In this document: piece by piece, positions 16,359 to 25,336 of the stretch
How the letters are laid out: every line of letters begins with the position of its first letter
Position numbering within the stretch: position 1 is the stretch's first letter
Source: Flavobacterium restrictum
Lineage (GTDB): Bacteria > Bacteroidota > Bacteroidia > Flavobacteriales > Flavobacteriaceae
Direction of reading: 5' to 3'
Length of the DNA stretch: 64,000 nt
Assembly (NCBI RefSeq): GCF_007097245.1
Contig: NZ_VJZT01000009.1
Span: forward strand, 1-64,000
Notes under the pieces: model-generated
What the model was told of the DNA's origin: nothing
Database searches by the model: none
What the model saw: the letters and a program-made list of their open reading frames with translations, nothing else
Program-made: the position numbers and the translations under genes

Positions 16359-17411
16359 CTATTCTAAACTCAATTTCGCCATAATGGGATAATGATCGGA
16401 ACTTTGAAAATCAGGAAAGGTTTCAAAGATTTTTACATCCATTTTTTCATCGGCAAAAATATAATCAATTCGGGCAGGATAATACCGGAACGTGTACGTT
16501 TGTCCAAAACCAACGCCCGCTTCCTCAAAACTATCTTTGAGTTTGCCTTTTATATTGCGATATACATAGGAAAAAGCACTATTATTCATGTCACCACAAA
16601 TCAACATGGGATATTCACATTGTTTTTTATGTGCAATAAATAGTTGCGCCTGTTCTTGTTGTTGCTTGAATGCTTTGCTAATTCTATTAAAAAGCAGTTG
16701 TGATTTTTGTTGGTTGATGACTTCTATATTTTCGGAAATTTCATGTACATCTGCCGTTATTTTTATGGACTGCAAGTGCATGTTGTAGACTCTAATAATG
16801 TCTTTACCTTTTTTAATATCTGCAAAAATTACGTTGTTATCCGAGTTGGGAAACACAATATTTCCTTGATTAATTATGGGAAATTTCGAGAAAATAGCTT
16901 GTCCCGTTTTGATTTGATTGCCCGCAATGAGCACATATTTATGCGGATACACCTTTAAATCAATATCGCCATAATTAGAATATTCTTGTATGCACAAAAT
17001 ATCAGGATTTTTATCATTGATGAAGGTTAAAATATCGTGGGGAATAGCATCATTATCAACCCATTTGAACACATTGAACAACCGAACATTATAGCTCATT
17101 ACCGTAAAATCCTTGCCACTTTCTAGGTATTCTTTGGGCGAAAATTTATAGAATTTATTGATAAAAGTAATCCCCATCAAAAGCACCAATCCTGACAAAA
17201 TCATTCTTTTTTTGAATTGAATTGCCCAATACATAAAAAAGAGTCCGTTCAACACAAAAAAGACAGGCATAAACAAGGTCATTACCGCTAATATTGGGAA
17301 AATTTTAGGCGATAAAAAAGGAAAAACATAAGCACCAAAAGTCACTACAGTAAGCACTATATTCAAAAAATACATGATTTTATTAAACCACGAAAGGTTT
17401 TTCATGAGCAT
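16359..17411 (-). CDS. Endonuclease/exonuclease/phosphatase (EEP) family membrane protein
   Basis: The 350-residue protein starts with two or three membrane spans (residues 8-85), then an EEP domain: VMSYNVRLF, ILCIQEYSN (metal-binding Glu), ICGDMNNSAFS, RIDYIFADE and SSDHYPIMAKL (catalytic His). The catalytic residues appear intact. Members cleave nucleic acid, phospholipid or inositol phosphate; the substrate here is unknown. It starts at 17411 (MLM), or two codons in at the second ATG (17405), 10 bp after the rhomboid stop, so it belongs to the mutL-rhomboid operon. Confidence 0.88.
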   Translation of the reverse strand: MLMKNLSWFNKIMYFLNIVLTVVTFGAYVFPFLSPKIFPILAVMTLFMPVFFVLNGLFFMYWAIQFKKRMILSGLVLLMGITFINKFYKFSPKEYLESGKDFTVMSYNVRLFNVFKWVDNDAIPHDILTFINDKNPDILCIQEYSNYGDIDLKVYPHKYVLIAGNQIKTGQAIFSKFPIINQGNIVFPNSDNNVIFADIKKGKDIIRVYNMHLQSIKITADVHEISENIEVINQQKSQLLFNRISKAFKQQQEQAQLFIAHKKQCEYPMLICGDMNNSAFSYVYRNIKGKLKDSFEEAGVGFGQTYTFRYYPARIDYIFADEKMDVKIFETFPDFQSSDHYPIMAKLSLE

Positions 17412-17420
17412 TCGTTTGTA

Positions 17421-18290
17421 TTATTTTCCCGCTTTAAATAAAAATTCTTTTTCCTCGACACTCAAACAATCGTAACCGGATTGACTTATTTTATCAAGGA
17501 TTTCATCAATTTGTTGTTGTGTTTTGTCTTTGGCAACAATTCGAGAAGCCGTTTTGGCAACTGGTTTTTTGGCATAATTAACATGGACTTTTTTGAACGG
17601 CGTTTGAGGTGATTTTTTAAAAAAACCAGTAAAAAAGGCTACTGTTCCAGAAACAATTTTACTTAAATCAATTCCATTTTGAAGCAATTTAATAAAAATA
17701 AAACCAAAAAGGGCTCCCGCCAAGTGAGAAATATGTCCTCCCGTATTTTCTAATCGAAATTGCAGGAGATCAATAACCAAAATAACGGCGGTAATGTGCC
17801 AAAGCTTCACGTTTCCAATCAACAACAACCGAATATCCATCAAGGGCTGATAGGTTGTAGTAGCCATTAAAATAGCCATTATTGCTGCCGAAGCCCCCAC
17901 AATAACCGAACTTAAATGCAAAAAATAATAGCCTAAAACAAACAGTATTCCAGCAAAAATAGCACTTAACACATACAAACCTAAATATTGTTTGGACGTA
18001 AAAAAAATTAAAAACAACCGACTCGAAAAGTGGAGCACCATCATATTAAAAAACAAATGACCAAACCCATCATGAAAAAAAGCATAAGTCAAAAAAGTCC
18101 AAGGTCGTGAAAAACTGACCATTGGATCTGACGAAAGTGTAATCCAGCTAGGAAAGTTAAATTGACCAACACTAAATTGATAGAAAAAGACTAACGAAAT
18201 CACGAAACAGCCTATATTCCAATACAAGATTCTTTGGCTGATGCCACCCAAACGGTAATTTAGTTTCAAATCGTTTAGAATACTATTCAT
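17421..18290 (-). CDS. Rhomboid-family intramembrane serine protease
   Basis: The 289-residue protein has six or so membrane spans and rhomboid motifs: DPMVSFSRPWTFLTYAF, the catalytic Ser in VGASAAIMAIL and the catalytic His in GHISHLAGALFG. The canonical GxSG is GASA here; Ser and His are kept, so it may still be active. A C-terminal cytoplasmic tail (about residues 210-289) ends in a CLSVEEKEFLFKAGK-like helix often found in bacterial rhomboids. It is the second of two tandem rhomboids. Confidence 0.9.
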   Translation of the reverse strand: MNSILNDLKLNYRLGGISQRILYWNIGCFVISLVFFYQFSVGQFNFPSWITLSSDPMVSFSRPWTFLTYAFFHDGFGHLFFNMMVLHFSSRLFLIFFTSKQYLGLYVLSAIFAGILFVLGYYFLHLSSVIVGASAAIMAILMATTTYQPLMDIRLLLIGNVKLWHITAVILVIDLLQFRLENTGGHISHLAGALFGFIFIKLLQNGIDLSKIVSGTVAFFTGFFKKSPQTPFKKVHVNYAKKPVAKTASRIVAKDKTQQQIDEILDKISQSGYDCLSVEEKEFLFKAGK

Positions 18291-18332
18291 GCGTTGCTAT
18301 ATTTTAAATAATGTACAAAAACGACAGCCTTT

Positions 18333-19079
18333 TTAGTTCCAACGGTTTTGATGAAACTGATTTTTTTTCCAATACCACATGATTATAAAACCTGTAAGTG
18401 CACCCCCTACATGTGCAAAATGTGCTACGCCTGCACCACCAAAAATAGATTCTCCACCATTCAAACCGAGATATAAATCGATGCAAACCAGTCCAGGCAC
18501 AAAATACTTGGCTTTAATGGGAATGGGAATAAACATCATGGCTAGCTCTGCGTTTGGAAACATAAAAGCAAAAGCGACAATCGTTCCGTAAATGGCTCCA
18601 GATGCACCAACTGCACTTCCTGAAAAAGCGTCAATAAAACTTCTAAAATCGGCACCATTCAATAGTCCAATAAGTTCTTGATTGTTTTTTCCGTTCAAAA
18701 CAGCTAACACTTCTGATTTAGAAAATCCGTCTTGAAGCAATGTGTTCAATCCATCTTGAAAAAAATAATAATTTACTCCCGTATGTATCAATGCAGCTCC
18801 CAACCCGCAAGAAATATAGAAAAACAAAAACTTTTTGCCTCCCCAAAAATGTTCCAATGCCGAGCCAAATGAGTACAACGCAAACATATTAAATAAAATA
18901 TGCATAAATCCGCCGTGCATAAACATGTGGGTTATGGGTTGCCAAAATTCGAAATTGGGACTTTCTGGAAAATACAACGCCAAGTACCTGTAAGCCGGTT
19001 CTTTTAGAATTAAAGTACCAACAAAAAACAAAACGTTAATTATAATTAGCTGTTTTACGGTTTCTGTTACATTTTTCAT
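18333..19079 (-). CDS. Rhomboid-family intramembrane serine protease
   Basis: The 248-residue membrane protease has a canonical rhomboid core: QPITHMFMHGGFMHILFNM in the L1/TM2 region, the catalytic GASGAIYG and the His motif AHVGGALTGF. It cleaves within transmembrane helices; the substrate is unknown. The ATG overlaps the mutL stop by 4 bp (ATGA), so translation is coupled. It has GxSG where its neighbour has GxSA. Confidence 0.93.
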   Translation of the reverse strand: MKNVTETVKQLIIINVLFFVGTLILKEPAYRYLALYFPESPNFEFWQPITHMFMHGGFMHILFNMFALYSFGSALEHFWGGKKFLFFYISCGLGAALIHTGVNYYFFQDGLNTLLQDGFSKSEVLAVLNGKNNQELIGLLNGADFRSFIDAFSGSAVGASGAIYGTIVAFAFMFPNAELAMMFIPIPIKAKYFVPGLVCIDLYLGLNGGESIFGGAGVAHFAHVGGALTGFIIMWYWKKNQFHQNRWN

Positions 19080-20920
19080 ACTGCAAATTTTTTGTCTAAA
19101 TCTTCCACACGCATCGTGATGAAAGTGGGTTTATTAAATGGGGAAACATTGGGATCTTTACAGGCAAAAAGCCCGTTTACCAAGTTTTCTTGTTCTTTTT
19201 CGGTTAAATAAGTGCCTGTTTTTACGGCCAAACTTTTGGCCATTGATTTGGCAATGGTATCATTCTGACTAAAGCTACTTTCTGGAATTCCGTCTTGTAA
19301 ATCGCTTAACAGTTGTTCCAAAACAATCGAAACTTCACTTTCGGTGCTGTTTATTGGGATTCCTGAAATAACAATATAAGCTTCGGTGGTTTCTTCAAAA
19401 ACAAAACCGGTATTAACGAGCGACAATTGCAAATCGGCAATCAATTCCATTTCAGTGGCCGAAAAAAACAAATGAATAGGAAACAATAATTGCTGACTTG
19501 AGGCTTGATGCACCGTCATATTCGTCAAAAATTGTTCGTACAACACACGCTGATGTGCCCGTTGCTGATCCACAATTACCATTCCTGATTTGATAGGCGA
19601 AACAATGTATTTTTTATGAATTTGGTATGTTTTGTGAACCGTTTGCTCAATGTCACTGTCATTAAAAAGCGAAGATGTAATTTCTTCATTCTCAAATGTC
19701 ATGGTGCCAACCTCGGCGGTATCGTGCTTTAAACCCACATACAAACCATCCCAATGCGACTTCACTTCCGGTTTTCGATACGCCGACGCATAATGAGGAT
19801 TGGGTGTCTCCTCTGCAAACGGATTGTAATTGCTATCGACTTGAATTGTGGGTGTAGCACCGTCTAAATCCTTGTAATGATAGGGCGTATCCAGATTGGC
19901 ATCCCGATCAAAATCCAAAACAGGAGCCACATTAAACTGTCCCAAACTGTGCTTAATGGATGCTCTCAAAATAGCATACAGCGCTTGCTCATCATCAAAC
20001 TTAATTTCGGTTTTGGTGGGATGAATATTAATATCAATGGTGTTTGGAGGAACAGTTAAATATATAAAATAACTCGGCTGTGCCCCCTCTTTCAAAATGC
20101 CATCATAAGCCGCCATAACGGCATGGTGTAAATAACCGCTTTTTATAAACCGATCATTCACAAAGAAAAACTGTTCCCCACGCCCTTTTTTGGCAAATTC
20201 TGGCTTGCCCACAAAACCATCAATGGTAACGATTTCGGTTGCTTCCTGAATAGGAACTAGTTTTTCGTTAGTTTTTCCAGCAAAAAAATTCACAATTCGT
20301 TGCCGTGAATTGGACGGAGGCAAATTGTACATTTCGCTGCCATTGTGGTAAAAAGTAAAATGTATTTGTGGATGTGCCAAGGCAACACGCTGAAATTCGT
20401 CCACAACATGACGAAATTCCACTATATCCGATTTCAAGAAATTGCGCCTAGCGGGAATGTTATAAAAAAGGTTTTTCACAGCAAACGAAGTTCCTTTGGG
20501 CAAAACCGCTACCTCTTGCGATACAAATTTGCTCCCTTCAATCACCAGATGCGTGCCCAACTCTTGCTGGTCTTGTTTGGTTTTCATTTCAACATGAGCA
20601 ATTGCCGCAATAGAGGCCAAGGCTTCACCCCGAAAACCTTTGGTATGCAACGAGAATAAATCCTCGGCTTGCCTGATCTTTGATGTGGCATGGCGTTCAA
20701 AACACAAACGGGCATCGGTAACGCTCATTCCCAAACCATTATCTATGACTTGAACTAATGATTTTCCAGCATCCTTGATGATTAATTTAATGTCGGTTGC
20801 TCTGGCATCGACTGCGTTTTCTAAAAGCTCTTTTACAACCGAAGCAGGTCGTTGCACCACTTCGCCAGCAGCAATTTGATTAGCAACATGATCAGGAAGT
20901 AATTGAATAATACTCGACAT
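19076..20920 (-). CDS. mutL: DNA mismatch repair protein MutL
   Basis: I start the 614-residue protein at MSSIIQLLPD (20920); the longer frame adds 16 residues encoded by heptamer-repeat DNA. MutL couples MutS mismatch recognition to strand removal. GHKL ATPase motifs are intact: ELLENAVDA (31-39), DNGLGM (60-65) and GFRGEAL (95-101). In the C-terminal domain the endonuclease signature DQHA(X)2E(X)4E reads DQQRAHQRVLYE (451-462) and the CPHGRP box reads SPFNKPT (593-599), so nicking activity is doubtful. It is followed by two rhomboids and an EEP gene. Confidence 0.95.
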   Translation of the reverse strand: MSSIIQLLPDHVANQIAAGEVVQRPASVVKELLENAVDARATDIKLIIKDAGKSLVQVIDNGLGMSVTDARLCFERHATSKIRQAEDLFSLHTKGFRGEALASIAAIAHVEMKTKQDQQELGTHLVIEGSKFVSQEVAVLPKGTSFAVKNLFYNIPARRNFLKSDIVEFRHVVDEFQRVALAHPQIHFTFYHNGSEMYNLPPSNSRQRIVNFFAGKTNEKLVPIQEATEIVTIDGFVGKPEFAKKGRGEQFFFVNDRFIKSGYLHHAVMAAYDGILKEGAQPSYFIYLTVPPNTIDINIHPTKTEIKFDDEQALYAILRASIKHSLGQFNVAPVLDFDRDANLDTPYHYKDLDGATPTIQVDSNYNPFAEETPNPHYASAYRKPEVKSHWDGLYVGLKHDTAEVGTMTFENEEITSSLFNDSDIEQTVHKTYQIHKKYIVSPIKSGMVIVDQQRAHQRVLYEQFLTNMTVHQASSQQLLFPIHLFFSATEMELIADLQLSLVNTGFVFEETTEAYIVISGIPINSTESEVSIVLEQLLSDLQDGIPESSFSQNDTIAKSMAKSLAVKTGTYLTEKEQENLVNGLFACKDPNVSPFNKPTFITMRVEDLDKKFAV

Positions 20921-20921
20921 T

Positions 20922-20949
20922 TTTAGATTTCGGATTTTAGAGTTTAGAG
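20922..20949. repeat. Heptamer-periodic tract upstream of mutL
   Basis: The tract reads tttagat, ttcggat, tttagag, tttagag in exact 7-bp phase, similar in base content to the AAATCTR repeats at 10649. It produces an artificial N-terminal extension of mutL in frame. Confidence 0.65.
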
Positions 20950-21023
20950 TTCCCATTTGCAAACTCAAAGTTCACAAATTTAAGGAATTTCTATTGGGTT
21001 TTATACCTAAAATATTCATAAAA

Positions 21024-21059
21024 AAAACCTACACCCTTAATAAAGGAGTATAGGTTTTT
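21024..21059 (-). terminator. Terminator of ribH
   Basis: Outer stem aaaaaccta / taggttttt with inner cctt/aagg pairing. On the minus strand it follows the ribH stop by 20 bp. Confidence 0.7.
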
Positions 21060-21078
21060 CTTGAATTTTATACTTTTT

Positions 21079-21648
21079 TTATTCTTCTAATAATGGCAAA
21101 CCTTCAATTTGCAACGTCTCCGAAGACAATAATTGTTGTTTTTCAAACTGGTGATTGAACGAGGCTTGGTAACGCAAATAGGCCATTTTGATGGCAGCTA
21201 TAGCCGCTTCTGTTCCTTTGTTACCATGAATTCCTCCGCTTCTATCAAGCGATTGTTGCAAGGTATTATCCGTCAAGACGCAAAAAATTACAGGAATATC
21301 CGTTTGTACATTCAAATCCTTAATGCCTTGCGTAACCCCTTCGCATACAAAATCAAAATGCTTGGTTTGTCCTTGAATAACACATCCAATGACAATTACC
21401 GCATCAACATTTTGGGTTTGAAGCATTTTTTTGGCTCCATACACCAATTCAAAACTACCGGGAACATTCCAGCGAATAATGTGTTGTGAGGGTACTTGAT
21501 TTTCTAAAAGTGCTTCGATGGCGCCTTTAAAAAGTCCTTCTGTTATCGTTTCATTCCATTCAGCAACAACAATTCCGAAACGAAAATTCTTTGCATCGGG
21601 AATCGAGTTTTTATCATAATCTGATAAATTTTTATTAATCGTAGCCAT
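21079..21648 (-). CDS. ribH: 6,7-dimethyl-8-ribityllumazine synthase
   Basis: The 189-residue enzyme condenses a ribityl-pyrimidinedione with dihydroxybutanone phosphate, the penultimate step of riboflavin synthesis. Motifs: RFGIVVAEWNETIT (residues 23-36), NVPGSFELVYGAKKM, VIVIGCVIQGQTKHFDFVC with the expected catalytic His, and CVLTDNTLQQSLDRSGG. Length fits the lumazine synthase family plus a C-terminal tail. It is monocistronic or read with the TPR gene upstream. Confidence 0.96.
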   Translation of the reverse strand: MATINKNLSDYDKNSIPDAKNFRFGIVVAEWNETITEGLFKGAIEALLENQVPSQHIIRWNVPGSFELVYGAKKMLQTQNVDAVIVIGCVIQGQTKHFDFVCEGVTQGIKDLNVQTDIPVIFCVLTDNTLQQSLDRSGGIHGNKGTEAAIAAIKMAYLRYQASFNHQFEKQQLLSSETLQIEGLPLLEE

Positions 21649-21774
21649 TTTTTTAAAATTTAGAAACTTAAAGGTAGTGGTTATTCTAATAAAAAAAGAT
21701 TAGAAATGTACCGTTTTTAAATGAATCAAAAAACTTTACAACTTCTAACCTTTATTTCTTTGATTGAGCGTGTT

Positions 21775-22548
21775 TTATTGCGCCAATCCAATCAAAACAT
21801 CTACAGCTGCCGCTTCTGGAGTAGCATCATAATTGTCTTTTATATCTGTAAAATATTTCAAAGCATCTTCTTTATTCCCTAATGCCAAAGCTGTTTTCCC
21901 AGCTTTCAACAAGAAACGAGGCGTAGTAAAATCATTTTTGTTCGCTTCGGCTGCTTTTACATAAAACTCTAAAGCTTCTTTTTGTTGGTTCTTTTGAGAA
22001 TAAGCATCTCCTATTGCACCCGTTGCTAATGCGCCCAAAACAATATCTTCTGATTTGAATTTGCTCAAATAATCAATCGCTTCTGCATATTTACCCGTGT
22101 TCAAAAAAGCGATTCCCGCGTAATAATTAGCTAAATTTCCAGCATCAGTACCTGAATATTCATCGGCAATTTTAACAAATCCAAATTTCCCTTCGGAACC
22201 ATTCAATGACAATTTATACAACGAATCCGTAGCAACACCATCGGTAGCTTTTTGAAAATTTTGTTGGGCAACAAACATTTCGTTAGCTGCTTCATCTTGT
22301 TTAGGACTTGCAACAAATTTTTGATATGCAAGGTAACCTACGGTAATCAAAGCCACACCAGCCACAAAACCGATGATTATTTTTTGGTTTTTAGCCACCC
22401 AATCCTCTGTTCTAGAAGCCGTTTCGTCTAGTTTAGAAAAAACTTCAGCGGTTGCGCTGTTTTTTTCGTCTACAATAACCTCTTCAACTGCATCGTCAAT
22501 TGCCTTTTCTTTTGGTGCTTTATATCCTCGTTTGCTGTAAGTAGCCAT
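21775..22548 (-). CDS. TPR membrane protein (YfgM-like)
   Basis: The 257-residue protein has an acidic cytoplasmic N-terminus, one membrane anchor (about residues 58-77, IIIGFVAGVALITVGYLAY) and a TPR-rich periplasmic part (roughly 95-250), including NLANYYAGIAFLNTGKYAEA and AIGDAYSQKNQQKEALEF. This layout resembles YfgM-type proteins that attend secretion or chaperones. The function here is inferred only. It has a strong -7 element of its own. Confidence 0.82.
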   Translation of the reverse strand: MATYSKRGYKAPKEKAIDDAVEEVIVDEKNSATAEVFSKLDETASRTEDWVAKNQKIIIGFVAGVALITVGYLAYQKFVASPKQDEAANEMFVAQQNFQKATDGVATDSLYKLSLNGSEGKFGFVKIADEYSGTDAGNLANYYAGIAFLNTGKYAEAIDYLSKFKSEDIVLGALATGAIGDAYSQKNQQKEALEFYVKAAEANKNDFTTPRFLLKAGKTALALGNKEDALKYFTDIKDNYDATPEAAAVDVLIGLAQ

Positions 22549-22570
22549 TTCAAATTAATTTAGTGAGCCG

Positions 22571-22578
22571 CAAAAATA
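22571..22578 (-). promoter_or_regulatory. -7 element for the TPR gene
   Basis: TATTTTTG on the minus strand, 22 bp upstream of the ATG, matching TAnnTTTG. Confidence 0.5.
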
Positions 22579-22795
22579 AAATTTTTATTCAAACCGACGT
22601 AAAAAAAATGAATTTATATTGATTTTAATAAAAAATAATTTCTAAAGCCAATTTTTCCCTCGCTTTTATATTTAAAAAATCAAAATAGAAAACAACAAAA
22701 GCCTCGTTTTATCAATATTTTTCAATAATTTGCAGCCTCCAAAAAACGAACACCCACAAAGGGCTAAATCCTTCAATAGCAGCAAGAATCACTCC

Positions 22796-23875
22796 ATGTA
22801 TTTAAAAAAAATAGCTTTATTCAATTATAAAAATTTTTCGGAAGTCGATTTTGAATTTGACCACAAAATAAATTGCTTTGTTGGCAAAAACGGAATTGGC
22901 AAAACGAACATCCTGGATTCTATTTACCATCTTGCCTACGGAAAAAGCTATTTTAATCCCATTGCAACACAAAACATCAAACATGGAGAAGATTTTTTTG
23001 TGATTGATGCCGAATTCGAAAAAAACGAAAGAACCGAACAAATTGTATGCAGCATCAAAAAAGGACAAAAAAAAATCCTGAAACGAAATGGTAAAGTATA
23101 TGATAAATTCTCGGATCACATCGGTTTTATTCCGCTCGTAATTGTTTCGCCAGCAGATAGGGATTTGATTGTTGAAGGCAGCGAAACCAGACGCAAATTC
23201 ATGGACAGCGTGATATCGCAAATGGATTCCCATTATTTAAAACAACTGATTCAGTATCAAAAAGTAATGAGTCAGCGCAATGCGTTGCTAAAATATTTTG
23301 CCTTGAACCATGTTTTTGAAACGGATACACTCGCTATATATAATGAGCAGTTGCACGAATTAGGACATGCTATTTTTGAGAAACGAAAACAGTTCATCGA
23401 AGCCTTTGTTCCTATTTTTAATACCCACCATCAAGCCATTTCGGGAGCCGAAGAAACGGTACAATTAGTCTACGAAAGCCACTTATTCGAGAACAATTTA
23501 CACACACTTTTGCAGGACAGCATCAACAAAGACCGCATGTTGCAATACACCAGCATGGGAACCCACAAGGACGATTTATCCTTTGAAATAGACCACTATC
23601 CCATCAAGAAATTTGGTTCGCAAGGGCAGCAAAAATCGTTTCTGATTGCTTTGAAACTAGCACAATTTGAATTTTTGAAAAAACAAAGTGGCGTAAAACC
23701 ATTGTTGCTATTTGATGATATTTTTGATAAATTAGACGAAAGTCGCGTGGCCAAAATCATGGAAATGGTTAACAGCGCCGTTTTTGGACAACTTTTCATC
23801 TCGGACACCCACGCCGAACGCACGGAAACAATTGTAAAATCAACACAACAGAGTTATAAAATTTTCAACTTATAA
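22796..23875 (+). CDS. recF: DNA replication and repair protein RecF
   Basis: I start the 359-residue protein at [14 protein letters not shown] (22796), as this is the conserved N-terminus; the longer frame from 22730 adds nonconserved sequence. RecF is an SMC-like ATPase that loads RecA onto gapped DNA. Motifs: Walker A GKNGIGKT (30-37), the signature segment [21 protein letters not shown] and Walker [17 protein letters not shown]. It diverges from the TPR gene. Confidence 0.95.
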   Translation: MYLKKIALFNYKNFSEVDFEFDHKINCFVGKNGIGKTNILDSIYHLAYGKSYFNPIATQNIKHGEDFFVIDAEFEKNERTEQIVCSIKKGQKKILKRNGKVYDKFSDHIGFIPLVIVSPADRDLIVEGSETRRKFMDSVISQMDSHYLKQLIQYQKVMSQRNALLKYFALNHVFETDTLAIYNEQLHELGHAIFEKRKQFIEAFVPIFNTHHQAISGAEETVQLVYESHLFENNLHTLLQDSINKDRMLQYTSMGTHKDDLSFEIDHYPIKKFGSQGQQKSFLIALKLAQFEFLKKQSGVKPLLLFDDIFDKLDESRVAKIMEMVNSAVFGQLFISDTHAERTETIVKSTQQSYKIFNL

Positions 23876-23954
23876 ATGCTATTTAATCGTTAAAAAGGGT
23901 TTAGAAATTTAAAAAAGACTTATTTTAGCCTAAATTTTTTAGCAAAAAACAATC

Positions 23955-24650
23955 ATGAAACGCTACCAAATAGTCCTTGCCGTTTTTACTTTCGTCCTCT
24001 TTTCCTGCCACGGACAAACCAGCAAAAATGTCCAAACCATAACTGCCGCTGCTTTTTCTGAAAAAATAAAAGCGACTCCCAATACTCCAATTTTAGATGT
24101 GCGAACCCCAGAGGAATTTGCTTTGGAACATCTTGACAATGCCATAAATGTCAATTGGTTAGGAAGCTCCTTTACTGCTGATTCGCAAAAATACGACAAA
24201 ACAAAACCTGTTTTTGTGTACTGTAAAAGCGGCGGACGAAGCAAACAAGCCGCAGCCAAATTAGCAGCACTAGGCTTTACCACTATTTATGAATTAGATG
24301 GCGGAATCCTAAAATGGAATGCTGCAGGATTAGCCAAACCAAGCGATAAAATCATTGGCATTTGCAGTCAAGAATATGCTGAATTATTGAATTCCGACAA
24401 GAAAGTATTGATTAATTTTTATGCCGAATGGTGTGCTCCGTGCAAAAAAATGACGCCTTACCTCCTGCAAATGCAAAAAGAATTAGCCCCAAAAATAACC
24501 ATCATTCGCTTGAATGCTGACGAGAATAAAACCATCCTACAAGAATTGAAAATTACGGAATTACCCACCTTATTATTGTATGATAATAAGGAATTAAAAT
24601 GGCAACATGCGGGTTTTATAAGCGAAGATGATTTAAAAAAACAACTCTAA
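23955..24650 (+). CDS. Rhodanese-thioredoxin fusion lipoprotein
   Basis: The 231-residue protein has a lipobox (LFSC, Cys18), a rhodanese domain (about residues 29-125) with active-site Cys90 in VYCKSGGRS, and a thioredoxin domain (about 135-231) with the redox pair WCAPC (Cys160, Cys163) and ITELPTLLLY containing the cis-Pro. Both active sites look intact. A membrane-anchored, periplasm-facing sulfurtransferase paired with a thiol reductase is inferred. The next gene follows after 10 bp. Confidence 0.9.
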   Translation: MKRYQIVLAVFTFVLFSCHGQTSKNVQTITAAAFSEKIKATPNTPILDVRTPEEFALEHLDNAINVNWLGSSFTADSQKYDKTKPVFVYCKSGGRSKQAAAKLAALGFTTIYELDGGILKWNAAGLAKPSDKIIGICSQEYAELLNSDKKVLINFYAEWCAPCKKMTPYLLQMQKELAPKITIIRLNADENKTILQELKITELPTLLLYDNKELKWQHAGFISEDDLKKQL

Positions 24651-24660
24651 TACGCTAGCA

Positions 24661-25335
24661 ATGCTTTCAGAAAACACACTCCAATTTCTAGACGATTTAA
24701 AGGCCAACAACAACCGAGAATGGTTTCTAGAAAATAAAAAACGTTACGAAGCTTTCAAGAAAGACTACCAACAATTGGTAGCTGATTTACTGGATGTAAT
24801 GAAACCTTTGGATCCCACTCTTGAAATGCTAGAAGTCAAAAATTGTACGTTTAGAATCAATCGGGATATTCGGTTTTCTAAAGATAAAACGCCTTATAAA
24901 TCGCATTTTGGCGTTTGGCTTTCCTCTGGCGGCAAAGGCACCAATCGCTCTGGCTATTACATTCATGTGGAGCGAGGAGCGAGCTTTATTGCAGGCGGAT
25001 TGTATTGTCCAGAAGCCCCCGATTTAAAAAAAATGCGTAAAGAAATCGCTTATTTCTACGATGATTTAGAAGCCATTTTGGCAGCTCCTAAATTCCAAAA
25101 AGAGTTTGTGGATTTTGACCGAAATGAATCCAATTTACTCAAAAATCCACCACGTGGATACGAAAAAGACCATCCCGCTATCGATTTTTTGAAACTAAAA
25201 AGTTTCGAAACTTCGCAAAAAATCGAAATCGAATCGCTTACCAAAAAAGATTTTGTGGGTCAAATAAGCCAAAAACTAATACTTTTGAAACCGCTAAATG
25301 ATTTTATAAATCGAGCATTAACCTCCGAAGAATAA
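24661..25335 (+). CDS. DUF2461 family protein
   Basis: The 224-residue protein matches DUF2461 (TIGR02453): FLDDLKANNNREWFLENKKRYE at the N-terminus, NCTFRINRDIRFSKDKTPYK and SSGGKGTNRSGYYIHVE, then AGGLYCPE. The family has no firm function. The start lies 10 bp after the rhodanese-thioredoxin gene, and its stop is 1 bp before the glycosyltransferase start. Confidence 0.9.
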   Translation: MLSENTLQFLDDLKANNNREWFLENKKRYEAFKKDYQQLVADLLDVMKPLDPTLEMLEVKNCTFRINRDIRFSKDKTPYKSHFGVWLSSGGKGTNRSGYYIHVERGASFIAGGLYCPEAPDLKKMRKEIAYFYDDLEAILAAPKFQKEFVDFDRNESNLLKNPPRGYEKDHPAIDFLKLKSFETSQKIEIESLTKKDFVGQISQKLILLKPLNDFINRALTSEE

Positions 25336-25336
25336 A

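Noticed and set aside
19076..20968. MutL start at the upstream ATG (20968)
   Set aside because: The extra 16 residues come from heptamer-repeat DNA; conserved MutL N-termini start at MSSIIQLLPD (20920).
22730..22795. Longer N-terminus of RecF
   Set aside because: Family N-terminus begins at [14 protein letters not shown]; upstream residues have no conservation signal.
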